Below, in pieces: positions 61,673 to 64,000 of a stretch of 64,000 nt of DNA. The DNA is taken from the NCBI GenBank assembly GCA_029261035.1, contig JAJDCD010000012.1:62001-126000 (forward strand), written 5' to 3'. A program made the position numbers and the translations under genes. Below the pieces are notes generated by a model, which made no database searches, was not told the DNA's origin, and saw only the letters and a list, made by a program, of their open reading frames with translations. Source of the DNA: Candidatus Omnitrophota bacterium (GTDB lineage Bacteria; Omnitrophota; Omnitrophia; Omnitrophales; JACROU01). How positions within the stretch are numbered: position 1 is the stretch's first letter; each line of letters opens with the position of its first letter.

Positions 61673-61701
61673 ATTTTCCTTCTAAAGCAAGTATCTGTCA
61701 A
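61673..61701 (-). promoter_or_regulatory. Probable promoter of giant 2
   Basis: On the minus strand, a perfect -35 TTGACA (61696-61701) is followed after 17 bases by GAAAAT (61673-61678), a 4-of-6 match to the -10 consensus. It lies about 26 bases before the chosen ATG and supports that start over the longer frame. Between it and 61830 I see nothing else. Confidence 0.45.
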
Positions 61702-61829
61702 ACCTTAACATCAAATTGTAAAACAACCTTTTATTAAGTCTTAACCCTTTGACATGAGCTTTTAAAGCTACCCTATGGGTGGGGAAAATGCAAATGAGGT
61801 TTTGGGTGAAAGTTACTTGCCTGTACAGA

Positions 61830-61957
61830 GTGACTGTCACTGGCCTGTGCTTGCACAGAGCTCAGTGACTGTCACCCCAACTAGCTTGGTGATAGTTAAC
61901 GCGTTGTGATAGTGACAGTCACCATGCTCTGCGGGGTCGCAGGCTGGTGACAGTCAC
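61830..61957. repeat. Cluster of GTGACWGTCAC palindromes after giant 3
   Basis: Four exact cores lie at 61830-61840, 61865-61875, 61912-61922 and 61947-61957, the first two as GTGACTGTCAC and the last two as GTGACAGTCAC. The last touches the giant 3 stop codon. A worn copy (GTGATAGTTAAC) lies near 61889. The first pair and second pair are in opposite orientation at the centre base. Confidence 0.85.
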
Positions 61958-64000
61958 TATGCGGCTCTTTTAGCTTTTGATTTGGCCTTGAATTCTGCCA
62001 AGAATTGATTGGCCAGTTTAACGACATGACTGAAGTTCATCACGATTTGATTTGTTTCAGAGTTGTAAATGCCTGCTAGCTCCCCAGCTGTCAAAGCACC
62101 CACTCCATTTCTGGATAAGTAACGGCCTGTTTCGAATAAGAATTTGTTAATCAATTGTTTTTGTTCATTACTTAAACGACTATCCACACCTTTTGTTTCT
62201 TGATAGAGAACAGAAATAACTCCTTCTTGACCATCCGCTCTACTTACATGAACTACATTCTCTTCTCTAGCACCTTTCTTTACAAGATTTTTAATGGTAT
62301 CTGAAACAGCCTGACTTGTAATATTAACAACAGCAAATCCGGTACGTCCTACCGCTGTGGTTAATAACGGATGGTTTTTAAAATTCTCTTTTAATTGAGC
62401 TGCTAAAGCAGGATCTTCCACATGAATAAAATGCGCTATTCCCGAATCTACTGTCAATGGATCGATCAAGCGTTTAAAGGATGCTTCACTATCCACCTGC
62501 TGGCTATTCGTCACAAATCCTTGATCTTTAATATTCGGAGCTGGTGAAGAAGCTGCTAACGCACTTACAGCTATTGCATTTTCAACCAATTTCATGGATA
62601 CCCAATCGGTTGCACCACTATAGTGAGTTCTTAGATACTTACTTGCAGCGTTTTGTAATGTTAATGGTAATGTAGAGACAAAAGGAGCTACACCTTCGTT
62701 GAGATAATCTTGTGCGGTGTCATTCATTCCTCGAAGAGCCATACGAATAACTGGATTATCTAAATCTTGATTCTCAATAGCCTGTGCTAAACGTTGATTG
62801 AAAATTTCTAAGAATTGGGCCAGATCGGTATTACCTAATTTTTGAGCTGCCAATTGAGTTCGCTGGTAAGCGATCAACTCATCTGTAGCTGCTCTCAAAA
62901 CTAAGTTATCAATACTGGATAAGGCCTCAATGTTTTCTAAATGAGTTAATTCATGAATTAAATTGATAGCTAATGCATTTAGGGCTTCTTGATCTCCTGT
63001 AGCTGCTCGATCCACAATCAATTGATTCAAGACAATGGTTCTGTTTTCTAAATCAGCATAGGCTGCTACCCCCGTTAGTGCTGCATCAAAGTTTTCAGAA
63101 CGAATACTTCGAACAATGGATGGGTCAATATAAGCTCCAGCATTTATTCTAAGTGCTTGTTCCAAAGCTTTTGCGATAACTCCCTTATATTCTTGCATTT
63201 CAGCCGGCAACACGGAGTCTAGTAGTGATTTCATCTGATTTTCCGTTTGGAAAGCCCCCAAAATGGTTTGCCCTGGAATCGTAGCGGCACCCAAAGATCT
63301 AGCTGACACTTGAGTCATAAAACTCGTTACATCCGTCATTGGAAGCGTAAGAGATTTAACTTGATCATTCACCTCGGTTATGACGGTCAGTTCTTCTGCT
63401 CTTTCTGATTCTTCTTGTCCTTCAAGGGCACTGATAACTTCAGCAAAGGTTTCCCCGATTGCCTCTGGGTGTTCTCGTTTCAGAGCATCAAACTCATCCG
63501 CACTTAAAGTTGGCAATGCTTTATAAGGTGCCGATAGCTCTGTTGAAATAGCCTGTACTTTCTTTCCGCCCAAGACTTCTTTTGCTTGCTCATTAATCTG
63601 AGCTTCTAAAGATGCTATCTGACTCTTAAATCCTTTAAGAACTGGCTCAACCTTCAAAGCTTGAGTTGGATAATCATTAACAAAACCTTGAAGTTCTTCA
63701 ATATAATCTTTGCCTAATTGAATCGCAGTTAAACTATCACTACTTTTCATAGACTCTTTTACTTCTGCACCTTTTTTCAATATATTTCTTGCCGCTATAG
63801 CATCTGTCGAAAATTCCATGCGACGAGGAGCTCCTTTATAATTCACAACAATAGAAACGACAGCTTCGTCTCCCTGGGCTAAAGCTTCCGTTAAAATTGT
63901 GTTTAATTCGGGAATACGTTTAACAGCTTCATCCACACCTAAATCTAATGATGGGATTGCACTTACAGATTCTGAGCTCGTAGACGCAATCACCGACTCC
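61957..64000 (-). CDS. Giant 3: exported-family protein with HExxH metallopeptidase-like domain (5' end outside window)
   Basis: Function unknown. The frame is open to the window edge, so the N-terminus, and any signal peptide, is not seen; a GTG at 63993 is internal. At least 681 codons are visible. A zinc-peptidase-like motif lies in the middle: LAINLIHELTHLENIEALSS, followed about 20 residues later by ATDELIAYQRTQ, a pattern compatible with a gluzincin HExxH plus downstream Glu. Helical segments with coiled-coil character precede it (ELQGFVNDYPTQALKVEPVL). The C-terminal 45 residues match the ends of giants 1 and 2 and finish KAKRAA. Codon and base use are like the neighbours. Confidence 0.85.
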   Translation of the reverse strand, partial: ESVIASTSSESVSAIPSLDLGVDEAVKRIPELNTILTEALAQGDEAVVSIVVNYKGAPRRMEFSTDAIAARNILKKGAEVKESMKSSDSLTAIQLGKDYIEELQGFVNDYPTQALKVEPVLKGFKSQIASLEAQINEQAKEVLGGKKVQAISTELSAPYKALPTLSADEFDALKREHPEAIGETFAEVISALEGQEESERAEELTVITEVNDQVKSLTLPMTDVTSFMTQVSARSLGAATIPGQTILGAFQTENQMKSLLDSVLPAEMQEYKGVIAKALEQALRINAGAYIDPSIVRSIRSENFDAALTGVAAYADLENRTIVLNQLIVDRAATGDQEALNALAINLIHELTHLENIEALSSIDNLVLRAATDELIAYQRTQLAAQKLGNTDLAQFLEIFNQRLAQAIENQDLDNPVIRMALRGMNDTAQDYLNEGVAPFVSTLPLTLQNAASKYLRTHYSGATDWVSMKLVENAIAVSALAASSPAPNIKDQGFVTNSQQVDSEASFKRLIDPLTVDSGIAHFIHVEDPALAAQLKENFKNHPLLTTAVGRTGFAVVNITSQAVSDTIKNLVKKGAREENVVHVSRADGQEGVISVLYQETKGVDSRLSNEQKQLINKFLFETGRYLSRNGVGALTAGELAGIYNSETNQIVMNFSHVVKLANQFLAEFKAKSKAKRAA

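Overview
All recognisable genes in this 64 kb window lie on the minus strand, so transcription runs from high to low coordinates. The DNA is AT-rich. The genes for heptosyl transfer, an O-antigen ligase and an initiating sugar-phosphate transferase indicate a diderm (Gram-negative) bacterium. The combination of ordinary, compact housekeeping operons with a 5,516-residue secreted/membrane protein and two other very long exported proteins suggests Candidatus Omnitrophota (OP3) or a related PVC-like lineage. That assignment is inference from gene style, not a phylogenetic result.

Regions, from low to high coordinates: (a) 1-8.7 kb holds alaS (cut by the window edge), recX, recA, plsY, der, a glycine-zipper lipoprotein and smc: translation, recombination, phospholipid, ribosome assembly and chromosome organisation. 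(b) 8.8-15.9 kb is one long operon read rsmD-coaD-yceD-rpmF-plsX-fabH-fabD-fabG-acpP-fabF: type II fatty-acid synthesis with its usual ribosomal-protein companions. (c) 16.0-16.25 kb is a gene-free, strongly palindromic interval. (d) 16.3-26.2 kb holds recG, galT, a BT1-type MFS transporter, secG, tpiA, pgk, malQ and gap: central glycolysis, glucan and galactose metabolism and protein export. (e) 26.4-30.7 kb holds fmt-def-priA and a family-4 uracil-DNA glycosylase. (f) 30.8-40.1 kb is a surface-glycan/lipid cluster: a GT28 glycolipid synthase-like enzyme, a WaaE-like GT2, an O-antigen ligase, a polyprenyl glycosylphosphotransferase, two GT4 enzymes, a GT9 heptosyltransferase and a CDP-alcohol phosphatidyltransferase. 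(g) 40.2-64 kb is occupied by three consecutive giant exported proteins.

The giant-protein locus is the most unusual part. Giants 1 (5,516 aa) and 2 (about 1,495 aa) each begin with a signal peptide followed by the same roughly 430-residue domain, which resembles the ChaN/TraB/Tiki superfamily. All three giants end in a similar short C-terminal module finishing in Ala-Ala. Between these ends the cores differ. Giant 1 has five tandem units of about 340-375 aa, each with a hydrophobic membrane block, then HEAT-like helices, an ADP-ribosyltransferase-like segment, a kinase-like segment, an HD domain and a HAD phosphatase. Giant 2 has a WD40/TolB-like beta-propeller. Giant 3 has an HExxH metallopeptidase-like domain. 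This reads as a modular family with a shared export and anchoring framework and exchangeable cores.

Intergenic spaces carry several families of short palindromic repeats. One is a REP-like pair, GTGACWGTCAC and GTGCCWGGCAC, which differ by one compensated base pair. Others are TGTCATyCCC...GGGATGACA elements and a related GACGAAGAATCT family. These repeats distort some gene starts and ends, and corrected starts are given where ribosome-binding sites decide the matter. I saw no tRNA, rRNA, CRISPR array, phage or insertion-sequence transposase.
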